A stretch of 64,000 nt of DNA, from the NCBI GenBank assembly GCA_900078375.1, contig FLQS01000017.1, forward strand, positions 36,572 through 100,571. Reading direction: 5' to 3'. This stretch comes from an uncultured Mycobacterium sp. (GTDB lineage Bacteria; Actinomycetota; Actinomycetes; Mycobacteriales; Mycobacteriaceae). The notes beneath the pieces were generated by a model that was not told the origin of the DNA, ran no database searches, and saw only the letters and a list, made by a program, of their open reading frames with translations. The position numbers and the translations under genes were made by a program. Each line of letters begins with the position of its first letter. Positions within the stretch are counted from its first letter, which is position 1. Shown here piece after piece: positions 25,413 to 38,900 of the stretch.

Positions 25413-28400
25413 ATGCAACGTGACGACCGTGCGCTGCCGCTGACGCGCGCACAGCTCGATATTTGGCTTGATCAGGAAATGGGTCACTCCGGCACGGAGT
25501 GGCAGGTCGGTCTGTTGGTGCACATCGAAAGCGCGATCGATCGCGACGCCCTCGAATGGGCGATCAGCCGCGTGATGAAAGAAGCCGAACCGCTGCGCGT
25601 CACCTGCTTCGAGGAAGACGGTCAAGTCTTCCAGCGGGCGGTCGACTACTCGGAAATCGACATCGACTTCTACGACCTGACCGGCTCGGCGGATCCCGTC
25701 CGGGAAGCCAAGGAGATGGCGCTCGCCATCCAGCGCACCCCGATGCCGTTCTCCGGCCCGTTGTTCAAGTACGCGATGTTCCAGACCCGATTCGATGAGT
25801 TCTTCGTGTTGGGCTGCTTCCACCACATCGTCATGGATGCCGCGGGGATCGGCCTGTTCGGCAACCGGGTTGCGTCGGTCTACTCGGCGCTGGTCTCCGG
25901 CGAACCGATTCCGCCGGCGTTCTTCGGCTCGTTGCAGGATCTGGTCGCTTTCGAATCCGAGTACGAGGCGTCTCGCGACTACACCGACGATGAGGCCTAC
26001 TGGCTGGCGAATCTGCCGGCCGAAACCGAATCGAACTATCGGGCATCGCACGCCGACGACGAGCACGACGCGAACTTCCGCTCCGCGCCGGTGCGGCTGG
26101 ACCCGGCGATCCTTCGGCAGATTCAAGACCTATCGCAGCGCTGGGACATTCCCCGGGCCTCGATCATCACCGCGGCGTCGGCGCTGCTGATGCGCAGCTG
26201 GTGCGGCGAGGGCTCCGAAGTGGTGTTCGACTTCCCGGTCGGTAGGCGGGTGAGCCCGGAGTCGAAGACGCTGCCGGGCATGGTCGCCGGGCTCGTGCCG
26301 CTGGTACTGAGCGTTGCCGCGGGATCGACGGTCACCGACTTCTGCGCCCACGTCGACGCGCGAATCCGGGAAGCGTTGCAGCATCAGCGGTTCCCGGTGA
26401 AAGCCCTGGAACGCAAGGCGCAGCTGCGCAACCCCGGCCAGTCCGCTGATCGGGTCGTCGTCGATTTCTTCCCCAATGCGTTCTCACTGGACTTCGGTGG
26501 TGTCGCCGCCACCGCCACGATGACCAACTCCGGTTTCGTCGGCGACTTCGGGCTGATCTTCTCCGGCGTCGGGGAGGATCTCTTCCTTGGCACCCTGGGT
26601 GCCGGGCACCTGTTCGCCAAGTTCGACGTCGCCGACCTGGCGCGGCGGTTGCAGCGGGTGCTGGCGGCGATGGCCGCCGACCCGGCGCGCCGGTTGTCGT
26701 CGATCGAGGTGCTCGATGCCGGCGAGAACGCCCGGCAGGAGGACTGGGGTAATCGGGCGGCGTTGACCCCGCCCGTCGACCCCCCGGCGTCGATCGCCGA
26801 GGTGTTTGCCGTCCAGGCCGCCCGCACACCCGACAGCGCGGCGGTGACCTTCGAGGGTCAGTCGCCGACCTATCGGGAGTTGGATGACGCGTCGACCCGG
26901 TTGGCGCGCATGCTGGTTGGCCGGGGCGTGGGCCCGGGTCATCGGGTGGCGTTGCTGTTGCCGCGGTCGGCTGATGCTGTGGTGGCGATGGTGGCAGTGG
27001 TGAAGACGGGTGCGGCGTATGTGCCGATCGACCCGTCGGTGCCGGCGGCGCGCATGGAGTTCGTGCTCGCCGATTCCGCTCCGGTCGCCGCGATCACCAC
27101 CGGTGCGTTGGCGGACCGCCTCGGTGGGCAAGACCTGCTGGTGATCGATGTCGCCGCCGCTGGCGACGCCACCGACGCGGCATTGCCGGGACCGGGCCCC
27201 GACGACGTCGCCTACATCATCTACACATCGGGAACGACGGGCACACCCAAGGGCGTACCGATCCCGCATCGCAATGTGACCCGGTTGCTGCAGACCCTCG
27301 ACGCCGAGATGAACCTGTCGGGACAGGTCTGGTCGCAATGCCACTCGCTGGCCTTCGATTTCTCGGTATGGGAGATCTGGGGTGCGCTGCTCTACGGTGG
27401 CCGACTGGTCGTGGTGCCCGACGCGGTGGTCCGCTCGGCCGAGGATTTCCACGCGCTGCTGGCCGCCGAAGGGGTCAGCGTCCTGAGCCAGACGCCGTCG
27501 GCGTTCTATGCCCTGCAAGCCGCCGATGCCGAACACCGCGAGGCCGGCGACCAGCTGAAGCTCGAGGCGGTGGTGTTCGGCGGCGAGGCACTGGAACCGT
27601 CCCGGTTACGGACCTGGCTGGACCATCACCCGCAGCGGCCGCGCCTGATCAACATGTACGGCATCACCGAGACGACAGTGCACGCCTCGTTCCGGGAGAT
27701 CCACGCCGAGGACCTCGACAGTGCCGTCAGCCCGATCGGCGTGCCGCTGGCCCACCTCGGCTTCTTCGTCCTCGATACCTGGCTGCAGCCGGTGCCGACC
27801 GGTGTCGTCGGCGAGCTGTACGTGGCCGGCGCCGGGTTGGCGGACGGCTACGTGGGCCGGCCCAGCCTGGCCGCGACCCGCTTTGTGGCATGCCCGTTCG
27901 GTGGGCCCGGAGCGCGCATGTACCGCACCGGCGACCTGATGTACTGGGGCACCGACGGACAACTGCGGTATGTGGGCCGGGCCGACAAGCAGGTCAAAAT
28001 CCGTGGCTATCGCATCGAACCAGGCGAAATCCAGGCGGCGCTCAGCGAGCTCGACGGCGTCCGGGAAGCCGCGGTGATCGCCCGCGAGGACCGCCCGGGC
28101 GACAAGCGCCTGGTCGGCTATGCGACCGGGGCCGTCGACCCGACCGTCCTGCGTAGCGCGCTGAGCGAGCGACTGCCGGCCTACATGGTGCCGACCGCCA
28201 TCGTCGTGATGGATGCCCTGCCGCTGACAGTCAACGGCAAGCTCGACACCCGGGCCCTGCCGGCACCGGAGTACCAGGACGCCGAGTCCTACCGGGCCCC
28301 GGCCGATGCCGTCGAGGAGATCCTGGCTGCCATCTACGCCCAGGTATTGGGCCTGGAGCGGGTTGGCGTCGACGAATCGTTCTTCGAGCTCGGCGGCGAC

Positions 28401-29966
28401 AGCATCCTGTCGATGCAGGTGGTCGCACGGGCGCGGGCCGCGGGAGTGCTGTGCCGGCCACGCGATCTGTTCGTCGAACAGACCGTCGCGCGGTTGGCCC
28501 GGGTGGTCAAGATCGTCGACGGTGACACCGAGTTGCTCGACGCGGGTGTCGGATCCGTCGTGGCGACGCCGATCGTCCACTGGTTGCAGGAAGTACAAGG
28601 CCCGGTCGATCAGTTCAACCAGACGGTCGTGGTGCAGGCTCCGGTGGGCACGACCGAGGCCGATGTGGTGACGATCCTGCAGGCCGTGCTAGACCGGCAC
28701 GCCGCGCTGCGGATGCGCGTCGACGATGACGGCGCGGGCGGTTGGTCGCTGACGGTGCCCGAAGCCGGCTCGGTCGACGCGCACGCGTGTGTGCAGACCG
28801 TCGACGTCTTGTCCGACGACGTTCTGGTCGAGGCCCGCTCCCGGCTGAACCCGGCGGCCGGGGCGATGCTGAGCGCGATCTGGGTGGCCCCCACCGGCCG
28901 GCTGGTGGCGATCTTGCATCACCTGGTCGTCGACGGGGTGTCGTGGCGGATCTTGCTGGAAGACCTCAACCTGGCGTGGGCTCAGCACCGCACCGGCCAG
29001 CCGGTGGAGTTGCCTGCGCCCGGGACGTCCTTCGCCCGGTGGGCGTCGCTGCTGGCCGAGCATGCGCACCGGCCGGAGGTCGTGGATCAGGCGCCGGCAT
29101 GGCGGCATATCTCTGCCGTCCCCGCGGCACTGCCCGCAGCCGACCCCGAGCTGGATACCCTCGCCACCGCCGGAAACCTGTCGGTGGACTTGGACATTGA
29201 GACGACCAAGCTGCTTCTGGGTGACGTACCGGCCGCGTTCCACGCCGGCGTGCACGACATCATGTTGATCGCCTTCGCGATGGCGGTGGCCGAGTTCTTG
29301 GGGACCGGCGGCGAACCGATCGCCATCGACGTCGAGGGCCACGGTCGCGAAGAGGAGTGGGCTCCCGACGTCGATTTGTCGCGCACAGTGGGCTGGTTCA
29401 CCGCCAAGTACCCGGTGGCGCTCACGCTGGGTGGGCTGGACTGGAACCGCGTGGCAGCCGGCGACGTGGGGCTGGGCGCGGTCCTCAAGGACGCGAAAGA
29501 ACAGCTTCGAACCCTGCCGGACGGCCTGACCTACGGCATGCTGCGTTACCTGAACGAGGACGTCGACCTCGATGGGTCGGATCCGCCGATCGGGTTCAAC
29601 TACCTGGGCCGCCAGGGTGCGACGTCGGCCGAGACATCCGGGGATGCGTGGGAGATCTGCTGGGACGGCTTGGCGCATCTGAGCCCGAGCGTGCGGTTGG
29701 TCATGCCATTGACGCACACCGTCGAGCTCAACGCCGGCACGGTGGACACCGACAGCGGCCCGTTCCTGCGGGCCGGATGGACCTGGGCTCCCTCGGTCCT
29801 GAACCAAGCACAGGTCAGCCGACTGAGTCAGTTGTGGTTCGACGCTCTGGCCGGCATCTGCGCGCATGTCCAAAGCGGCGGCGGCGGATTGACGCCATCG
29901 GATATCGGGGCCGGCCTCAGCCAGCAGCAGATCGACGAGCTCCAAAGGCAATATGCGGATAGCTGA
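25413..29966 (+). CDS. NRPS 1: starter C - A(Thr-type) - PCP - E
   Basis: A 1517-residue single-module synthetase. The N-terminal condensation domain (about 1-430) has HHIVMDA (His137, His138, Asp142), with Ala in place of the usual Gly of HHxxxDG; as the first domain it should join a fatty acyl group to residue 1. The adenylation domain (about 455-950) carries [14 protein letters not shown] and YRTGDL. Aligned by eye to GrsA, its ten specificity residues read DFWSVGMVHK, a threonine-type code. The PCP has LGGDSI with Ser997. The epimerisation domain (about 1040-1500) has [10 protein letters not shown] (His1169), [17 protein letters not shown] and FNYLGR. Predicted output: N-acyl-D-(allo-)Thr. 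The ATG at 25413 is preferred over the GTG at 25389 because GGGAG precedes it. Confidence 0.93.
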   Translation: MQRDDRALPLTRAQLDIWLDQEMGHSGTEWQVGLLVHIESAIDRDALEWAISRVMKEAEPLRVTCFEEDGQVFQRAVDYSEIDIDFYDLTGSADPVREAKEMALAIQRTPMPFSGPLFKYAMFQTRFDEFFVLGCFHHIVMDAAGIGLFGNRVASVYSALVSGEPIPPAFFGSLQDLVAFESEYEASRDYTDDEAYWLANLPAETESNYRASHADDEHDANFRSAPVRLDPAILRQIQDLSQRWDIPRASIITAASALLMRSWCGEGSEVVFDFPVGRRVSPESKTLPGMVAGLVPLVLSVAAGSTVTDFCAHVDARIREALQHQRFPVKALERKAQLRNPGQSADRVVVDFFPNAFSLDFGGVAATATMTNSGFVGDFGLIFSGVGEDLFLGTLGAGHLFAKFDVADLARRLQRVLAAMAADPARRLSSIEVLDAGENARQEDWGNRAALTPPVDPPASIAEVFAVQAARTPDSAAVTFEGQSPTYRELDDASTRLARMLVGRGVGPGHRVALLLPRSADAVVAMVAVVKTGAAYVPIDPSVPAARMEFVLADSAPVAAITTGALADRLGGQDLLVIDVAAAGDATDAALPGPGPDDVAYIIYTSGTTGTPKGVPIPHRNVTRLLQTLDAEMNLSGQVWSQCHSLAFDFSVWEIWGALLYGGRLVVVPDAVVRSAEDFHALLAAEGVSVLSQTPSAFYALQAADAEHREAGDQLKLEAVVFGGEALEPSRLRTWLDHHPQRPRLINMYGITETTVHASFREIHAEDLDSAVSPIGVPLAHLGFFVLDTWLQPVPTGVVGELYVAGAGLADGYVGRPSLAATRFVACPFGGPGARMYRTGDLMYWGTDGQLRYVGRADKQVKIRGYRIEPGEIQAALSELDGVREAAVIAREDRPGDKRLVGYATGAVDPTVLRSALSERLPAYMVPTAIVVMDALPLTVNGKLDTRALPAPEYQDAESYRAPADAVEEILAAIYAQVLGLERVGVDESFFELGGDSILSMQVVARARAAGVLCRPRDLFVEQTVARLARVVKIVDGDTELLDAGVGSVVATPIVHWLQEVQGPVDQFNQTVVVQAPVGTTEADVVTILQAVLDRHAALRMRVDDDGAGGWSLTVPEAGSVDAHACVQTVDVLSDDVLVEARSRLNPAAGAMLSAIWVAPTGRLVAILHHLVVDGVSWRILLEDLNLAWAQHRTGQPVELPAPGTSFARWASLLAEHAHRPEVVDQAPAWRHISAVPAALPAADPELDTLATAGNLSVDLDIETTKLLLGDVPAAFHAGVHDIMLIAFAMAVAEFLGTGGEPIAIDVEGHGREEEWAPDVDLSRTVGWFTAKYPVALTLGGLDWNRVAAGDVGLGAVLKDAKEQLRTLPDGLTYGMLRYLNEDVDLDGSDPPIGFNYLGRQGATSAETSGDAWEICWDGLAHLSPSVRLVMPLTHTVELNAGTVDTDSGPFLRAGWTWAPSVLNQAQVSRLSQLWFDALAGICAHVQSGGGGLTPSDIGAGLSQQQIDELQRQYADS

Positions 29967-32900
29967 CGTCTTACCTCTGACCCCCTTGCAGCGGGGGCTG
30001 TTGTTCCATGCCAGCACGGCGCAGAACGCCGGCGACGATGTGTACGCCGTTCAGCTGTACATCACGCTGACCGGTCAGCTTGATCACGACCGGCTGAGCC
30101 AGGCGATCCAGACGGTGGCGACGCGGCATCCGCACCTCGCCGCCCGGTTCTCCCAGCAGTTCGCCGAGCCGGTTCAGATCATCCCGGCCGATGCCGTGGT
30201 GCCGTGGCGCTACGTCGATCTCAGCGGCGTCGAAGACCTCGATGCACAACTGGGGCAGCTGCACACCCAAGAGCGGGTCGCCGTCTGCGAGCTCGCCGAT
30301 CAGCCGGCCTTCCGGGCGGCCCTGATCCGTACTGGGGCAGACGAATATCAGCTTGTGCTGACCAACCACCACATCGTTCTGGACGGTTGGTCGCTGCCGC
30401 TGTTGCTCGGTGAGGTGTTCGCCAGCTACTACGGTCAGCGGCTGCCGCCGGCTCCGCCGTATCGCAGGTTCGTCAGCTGGCTGGGTGCCCGCGACCTCGA
30501 TGCCGCGCGCTTGGCCTGGGGTGAGGTGTTGGCCGGTTTCGACACCCCGACCCTGGTCGGTGTGTCGGGTCAGGTCGGGCTGGGGCGGCGCGAGGTCGCG
30601 TCATTCCCGGTGTCCGAGCAGACCACTCGCGCGCTCGGCGAGCTCGCGCGGTCGTGCAAGACCACGGTCAGCACAGTGCTGCAGGGCGCGTTCGCACAGC
30701 TGCTCATGTCGATGACGGGTCAGCAGGACGTGGCCTTCGGTACGACGGTCTCCGGCCGGCCGGACGAGGTGTTCGGCGCCGACGCGATGGTGGGCCTGCT
30801 GATCAATACGGTGCCGGTCCGGGCGACCGTCAATGCCACCACCACCACCGAAGACCTCCTCGATCAGCTGCAGAGTGCCTACACCCAGACCCTGGATCAC
30901 CAGCACCTCGCCCTGAGCGAGATTCACCGGGTCATCGGTCAGGACCACCTGTTCGACACGTTCTTCGTCTACGAGAACTATCCGATCGATGCCGCGCGAC
31001 TGTCCGGCGCCGACGGGCTGGTCGTCACCGACTTCGCGCATCGCGAATACAACCACTACCCGATTGCGATCCAGGCCCTGCCGGGCGACGAGCTGACCCT
31101 GCGCGTCGAATACGACACCGATGTATTCGACAGCGCCGGCATCCAGACGCTGATCGAGCGGTTCAAGCGGGTCCTGGTGTCGATGATCAAAGATCCCACT
31201 CGGCCGCTGTCGTCGATCGAGCTGCTCGACGGAGCGGAGCTGGCCCGGCTCGATCGCTGGAGCAACCGAGCCGTCCTCAGCCAAACCGAGCCCACGCCGG
31301 TTTCGATTCCCGCGATGTTCGCCGCGCAGGTGGCCCGCGCCCCAGAAGCGTTGGCGCTCACCTGGGGTGAGCGGTCGTGGACGTACGGCGAGCTCGACCA
31401 GGCCGCCAACCGATTCGCACACCTGCTCGTCAGCCGCGGTGCGGGTCCCGGCCAGCGAGTGGCGCTGCTGCTGCCGCGGTCGGCCGAAGCGATTATGGCG
31501 ATCCTTGCGGTCCTGAAGACCGGTGCGGCGTATGTGCCGATCGATCCGGTGGTGCCCGCGGCCCGGATGCAGTTCATGCTCGACGACGCCGCGCCGGTCG
31601 CCGCGATCACCAACGCCGAATTGGCCGAGCGCCTGCAGGGCCGCGACCTGACCGTCATCGATATCAACGACCCCGCCGTTGGCGGCCAAGCGAATTCGGC
31701 GTTGCCTGCGCCGGCGCCCGATGAGATCGCCTACATCATCTACACGTCAGGCACGACCGGCACCCCCAAGGGCGTGGCCATCCCGCACAACAATGTGATG
31801 CGGCTGCTGGAGTCCATGGACGCCGATCTGCGGCTGGCAGGCCAGGTGTGGTCGCAATGGCATTCGCTGGCGTTCGACGTCTCGGTCTGCGAAATCTGGG
31901 GCGCCCTGCTTTTCGGTGGCCGCCTGGTGGTGGTGCCCGAGACAGTGGCGCGCTCGCCGGAAGACTTCCACGCGTTGTTGGCCCACGAAGAGGTCACCGT
32001 CCTGAGCCAGACCCCGTCGGCGTTCTACGCGTTGCAGACCGCCGATGATCTCCAACCCGAGGTTGGCCGCCGGCTGAAGCTCGAGGCCGTCGTATTCGCC
32101 GGTGAGGCACTGGAACCCGAGCGGCTGCAGACATGGCTGCGCAACCACCCGGCGTCGCCGCGGTTGCTCAACCTGTACGGCACCACCGAGACGACGGTGC
32201 ATGCCTCCTTCATGGACCTCGTGGACACCAGCGCACAGTCCGATAGCCGGGGTGAGCTGGTCGCGTTGACCGAAGCCCTCAGCGCACCGGTGTCGATTCC
32301 GGACTTGTTCGCCTCCCAGGTGGGTCGTGCGCCGGATGCGGCGGCGGTGACCTTCGAGGGTCTGTCGATGACCTATCGGGAGTTGGACGACGCGTCAACC
32401 CGGTTGGCGCGCTTGCTGATTGGCCGCGGGGTGGGCCCGGGCCACCGGGTGGCGCTGCTATTGCCGCGGTCGGCTGATGCTGTGGTCGCGATGGTGGCGG
32501 TGGTCAAGACGGGTGCGGCATATGTGCCGATCGATCCGTCGGTGCCGCCGGCGCGCATGGAGTTCGTGCTGGGGGATTCCGCTCCCGTTGCCGCGATCAC
32601 CACCGGTGCGTTGGCAGACCGGCTCAGCGGTCAAGACCTCGTCGTCTTCGATATCGAGGAGATCACAGCCGGTGACGGCGCCATCGGCTCGACGGTGCCG
32701 GGTTCGGGCCCCGACGACGTCGCCTACATCATCTACACGTCGGGTACGACGGGCACGCCCAAGGGTGTGGCGATCCCGCATCGCAATGTGACCCGGTTGT
32801 TGGAGGCGTTGGACGCCGACCTCACGCTGTCGGGACAGGTGTGGTCGCAATGTCATTCGCTGGCTTTCGATTTCTCGGTGTGGGAGATCTGGGGTGCGCT

Positions 32901-35900
32901 GCTCTACGGCGGCCGTCTGGTCGTGGTGCCCGACGCGGTGGTCCGCTCCGCCGAAGACTTGCTGGCCCTACTGGTTTCCGAACAAGTCAATGTGTTGAGC
33001 CAGACCCCGTCGGCGTTCTATGCCCTGCAGAGCGCGGACGCACTCCTGCCCGCGTCGGAACCGTCGCTCGCGCTCGAGGCGGTGGTCTTTGGTGGGGAGG
33101 CGCTGGAGCCGCAGCGGCTGCGGACGTGGCTGCGTAACCATCCGGGCACCCCGCGCCTGATCAATATGTACGGCATCACCGAGACGACGGTGCACGCCTC
33201 GTTCCGGGAGATCCACGCCGCCGATACCGACACTGCCATCAGCCCGATCGGGGTGCCGCTCGCGCACCTCGGCTTCTTCGTCCTCGATGCGTGGTTGCGA
33301 CCGGTGCCGGTCGGCGTGGTGGGGGAGCTGTATGTGGCCGGCGGTGCATTGGCGTACGGCTACCTCGGCCGGGCAGGCTTGAGCGCATCGCGTTTTGTCG
33401 CGTGCCCGTTCGGCAGCCCGGGTCAGCGGATGTACCGCACCGGCGACGTGATGTCGTGGGGTCCGGACGGACAGCTGCGCTACGTCGGACGTGCCGACGA
33501 TCAGGTCAAGATCCGCGGATACCGCATCGAATTGGGTGAGGTGCGTGCGGCGTTGGCCGCGTTCGACGGCGTCCGCGAAGCGGTGGTGATCGCCCGCGAG
33601 GACCGCCCGGGCGACAAGCGCCTGGTCGGATATGTCACCGGGGCGGTGGAGCAGGCTTCGCTGCGCGCCGCGCTGGCTCAGCGCCTGCCCGAATACATGG
33701 TCCCGTCGGCGATCATCGTTATCGACGCAATGCCGTTGACGGTCAACGGAAAACTGGACAAGCGGGCCCTGCCGGCACCGGAGTTCCAGGACGCCGACAG
33801 CTACCGCGCCCCGTCCACCGCGGTCGAGGAGATCCTGGCCGGCATCTATGCACAGGTGTTGGGGGTGGAGCGGGTCGGCATCGATGACTCGTTCTTCGAC
33901 ATGGGCGGTGACTCGCTGTCGGCGATGCGTCTGATCGCGGCGGTCAATACCGGCCTGGATGCCGGTCTTTCGGTGCGGACGTTGTTCGAATCGCCTTCGG
34001 TCGCCCAATTGGCGCCCCGTATCGGTGGCGGTGAGAACCGTCTCGAGCCGTTGGTGCCGATGGAGCGGCCCGCGGTGGTCCCGCTGTCGTTCTCCCAGAA
34101 CAGATTGTGGTTCCTCGACCAATTGCAAGGCCCCTCACCGACTTACAACATGGCGGTGGGCCTGCGACTGAACGGTCCGCTCAATGCCGGCGCCCTCGGT
34201 GCGGCGCTGGCCGACGTTGTCGGCCGTCACGAGAGTCTGCGCACCCGGTTCGCGGCGCTCAACGGGGTACCGCAGCAGGTTGTGGTGCCCGCCGAGAATG
34301 CCGACATCGGTTGGGACGTCGTCGACGCGACTTCATGGTCGGAAGCTCAGCTGGACGAGGCCATCGAAGCCGTGGCGCACCACTCATTCGATCTCGCGAC
34401 CGAAATCCCCATGCAGGCGCGGCTATTCCGGCTCAGTGACGACCAGCATGTCGTGGTGTCGGTGGCGCATCACATCGCCGCCGATGGCCTCTCGATGGGC
34501 CCGATGGTCAACGATCTAGGGGTGGCGTATCTCTGCCGATGCGCGGGGATCAACCCGATGTGGGCCGAATTGCCGGTTCAGTACGTCGATTACACGCTGT
34601 GGCAGCGAGTGCAGTTCGGTGAGCTGGACGACCAGAACAGCCTGATCGCCGCGCAGCTCGCGTATTGGCGGGACGCGCTCGACGGCATGCCCGAGCGGTT
34701 GCAGTTGCCCACCGGCCGGCCCTATCCACCGGTGGCCGATCAACAAGGCGCCAGCATCGAGGTGCAGTGGCCGATCGAGCTGCAGGAGCGGATCGCGCAG
34801 GTCGCCCGCGAGCACAATGCGACCAGCTTCATGCTGGTGCAGGCGGCCCTGGCGGTGCTGTTGGCCAAGCTCAGCGCGAGTTCTGATGTGGCGGTTGGCT
34901 TCCCGATCGGCGGTCGGCGCGACCCGGCGCTTGACGACCTGGTCGGATTCTTCGTCAACACGCTGGTGTTGCGGGTCGATGTCAGTGGCGACCCCACTGT
35001 CGCCGAAGTGCTGGCCCAGGTGCGTACCCGTAGCCTGGCTGCGTACGAACATCAAGACGTGCCGTTCGAGGTCGTCGTCGAGCGGCTCAACCCGACTCGT
35101 TCGCTAACCCACCATCCCCTGGTCCAGGTGATGCTGGGCTGGCGCAACCTGCCCGCCGAGACCAGCGACGAAATCGCGCTGGCCCTCGGTGATCTGCAGA
35201 TCAGCCAGCTTCCGCTGGACACTCATACTGCGCGCATCGACCTGGCCTTCGCGTTCAACGAACGCTGGAGCAAGGCCGGCGAGCCGGGTGGGATCGCTGG
35301 TCTGGTCGAGTTCCGCACCGACGTGTTCGATGCGGCCAGCATCGAGACCTTGGTCGAGCGGTGGCGGCGAGTGCTGGTCGCGATGCTGGCCGACCCGTCC
35401 CGCCGGCTGTCATCGGTGGATGTCCTCCAACCCGCCGAGCACGTCCGCCTCGACGAGGTGGGCAACCGCGCGCTGTTGACGCAGCCGGCTGCGGCTCCGG
35501 TGTCCGTTCCGGAACTGTTTGCCGAGCAGGTGGCTCACGCGCCGCTGGCGGTCGCGCTCAGCGCCGGCGATGCATCGATGACCTACCGCGAACTCGACGA
35601 GACCGCCAACCGGTATGCGCACCTGTTGCGCAGCCGCGGTGTCGTCGCCGGTGACTGTGTGGCGCTGCTGCTGGACCGCTCGGCCCAGGCCGTCGCGGTC
35701 ATGCTGGCGGCATTGAAGGCCGGCGCGGCGTATCTGGCGATCGATCCGGCGTTGCCGCAGAACCGAATCGCGTTCATGTTGGCCGACGCGGCACCGGCCG
35801 CCGTCGTCACCACGGCTGACCTGCGGTCGCGGTTGGCCGGGCACGACGTGACCGTCATCGACATCGCGGATCCGGCCATCAATAGCCAGCCCAGCAACGC

Positions 35901-38900
35901 ACTTGCGTACCCCGACCCGGACTGCACGGCCTACTTGATCTACACCTCGGGCACCACCGGAACTCCCAAGGGGGTGGCGGTCGCCCACCGCAACTTGGCT
36001 CATCTCGCCGATTCCTCGCCGACTGGCCTTGCCGCGCACCAGGTATGGACGCAATGCCATTCGTACGCCTTCGACTTCTCGGTGTGGGAGATCTGGGCTG
36101 CGCTGCTCGGTGGTGGGCGACTGGTCGTGGTGCCTGATTCGGTGACTCGTTCACCCGATGACTTCCACGATCTGCTCGTCAGCCAGCAGATCAACGTCCT
36201 CACCCAAACCCCGTCCGCGGTCAGCGCACTGCGCCCAGAAGGTCTGGAGTCGGTGGCGCTGCTGCTCGGCGGTGAGGCTTGCCCGGCTGAGGTCGTCGAT
36301 CAATGGGCGCCCGGGCGGGTCGTGATCAACGCCTACGGCCCGACCGAGGCCACCGTGTACGCGTCGATGAGCGCGCCGTTAGAACGCGGCGGATCAACCG
36401 GGACAACGGGATCCGGGGTGGCACCGATCGGTGCGCCGGTGGCAACCTCCGCACTGTTCGTGCTCGACGAGCGGCTCCGGCCTGTGCCGGAGAACGTGGT
36501 CGGCGAGTTGTATGTGGCCGGGCGCGGTGTAGCCGTCGGGTATATCGTGCGCACCGCGTTGACCGCATCGCGGTTTGTGGCCTGTCCGTTCGGCCAGCCC
36601 GGGACCCGGATGTATCGCACCGGCGACTTGGTGCGCTGGCGCGCCGACGGGCAGCTCGACTATGTGGGGCGTGCTGACGAGCAGGTCAAGATCCGCGGGT
36701 ACCGCATTGAGCTCGGCGAAATCCAGGCAGCGCTCCACGAATTGGATGGTGTCGAGCAGGCGGTGGTGATTGCCAGCGAGGACCGCCCCGGCGATCAACG
36801 ACTGGTTGGCTACATCACCGGCACGGCGGATCCCGCGAAAGCGCGGGCCGCGCTGGCCGAACGGCTCCCCGCATACATGGTTCCGGTTGCGGTGCTGGCA
36901 TTGCCGGCACTGCCCTTGACGGTCAGCGGCAAGCTCGACAGGCGAGCCCTGCCTACGCCCGACTACCAGGGCATCGACAACTACCGCGCCCCGACATCTC
37001 TCACCGAGGAGATCCTGGTCGGGATCTTCGCCCAGGTACTGGGTGTCGAGCGGGTCGGTGTCGATGATTCGTTCTTCGACCTGGGTGGAGATTCGCTGTC
37101 GGCGATGCGTCTGATCGCCGCGGTCAATGCCAGCCTGGACGCCGGCATCGCGGTCCGGGCGCTGTTCGAGGCTCCCACGATCGCGCAGTTGGCGCCTCGC
37201 ATCGAGGGCGATGAGGGCGGTGCGGAGCCGCTGGTCGCGGTGGAGCGACCTGCGATCATCCCGCTGTCGTTCGCGCAGAGCCGGTTGTGGTTCATCGACC
37301 AATTCCAGGGTCCTTCACCGATTTACAACATCGCGGTGGCACTGCAACTTCACGGACAGCTGGACGCTGACGCCCTGGGCGTGGCACTGGCCGACGTCGT
37401 GGACCGTCAGGAGAGCCTGCGCACCCGGTTCCCAGCCGTAGAGGGTGTGCCACGGCAGTTCGTCGTCTCTGGCGAGCTGGTCGACTTTGGTTGGGACGTC
37501 GTCGATGCCACCACGTGGTCGGCGGACCAGGTGAGCGCGGCCATTGACTCCGTGGCGCGCTATACCTTCGATCTCGCCGCCGAAATACCCATGCAGGCAA
37601 AGCTTTTCCGCATTTCCGACGACGAGCACCTGCTGGTGGCGGTTGTACATCACATCGCCGCCGACGGCTGGTCGATCACCCCGCTGGTGAGTGATCTGGG
37701 TGTGGCATACGCCAGCCGGAGCGCGGGCGAGTCCCCACGCTGGGGCGAACTCGCAGTCCAGTACGTCGATTACACGCTGTGGCAACGCGCGGAGCTGGGT
37801 GATCTGGCTGATGCGGACAGCCGCATCGCCGGTGAACTGGCGTACTGGGAAGATGCGCTGGCCGACATGCCAGAGCGGCTGCAACTGCCAACCGATCGGC
37901 CCTACCCGCTGGTGGCCGACTATCGCGGTGCACGCCTGGAATTGGAATGGCCGGCTGAACTGCAACAGCAGATCACCATGCTGGCCCGCGAGCACAACGC
38001 CACCAACTTCATGGTGATCCAGACTGCTCTGGCGGTGCTGCTGTCGAACCTGAGTTCGAGTAGTGAAGTGGCGGTGGGCTTCCCGATCGCCGGACGCGGT
38101 CAAGCCGCACTCGACGAGCTGGTGGGCTTCTTCGTCAACACCCTGGTGTTGCGGGTCGACCTGGCAGGCAATCCGACCTTCGCTGATCTGCTGGCTCAGG
38201 TACGGCGGCGCAGCCTGGCGGCCTACGAACACCAGGACGTGCCGTTCGAGCTGCTCGTCGAGCGCCTCAAGCCGACTCGGAGCATGGCCCATCACCCGCT
38301 GGTGCAGGTCTTGCTGGCCTGGCAGAACTTCGCCTGGCAGGACAGCGACGCCGCCGGCTTGACACTGGGCGACCTGCAGGTCGAGCCGCTGCCGGTGGAC
38401 ACGCAGACCGCCAGGATGGATCTGACGTTCACTCTGGCCGAACGCTGGACTGAGGCAGGCGAATCCGCCGGGATCGCCGGAGCGGTGGAGTACCGCACGG
38501 ACGTTTTCGACGCGGCCAGCATCGAGACGATGGTCGACCGGCTGCGTCGGGTTCTGGTGGCGATGACGGCCGACCCGAACCGGTCGTTGTCTGTGGTCGA
38601 TGTGCTGGACGAGGCCGAACACACTCGCCTCGACGAGGTGGGCAACCGTGCCGCACTCACCGACTCGGCGAGTAGTCCGGAATCGATAGCGGCGAGGTTC
38701 GCCGTACAGGTGGCGCTCACCCCCGATGCGGCGGCGGTCACCTTCGAGGGCCGGTCCATGACGTACCGCGAGCTGGACGAGGCGGCGGGCCGAGCGGCTA
38801 ATGTTCTGGCCGCCAACGGCGTTGGCGCAGGGAAGCGGGTGGCACTGCTGTTGCCGCGGTCGGCTGAGGCAATCGTGGCAATGGTCGCGGTGGTGAAGAC

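Noticed and set aside
31300..32300. Treating the tandem A domains simply as two working adenylation domains
   Set aside because: The first lacks everything after the TETTVHASF region, including YRTGDL and the C-terminal lid Lys, so it cannot be a complete adenylation domain.
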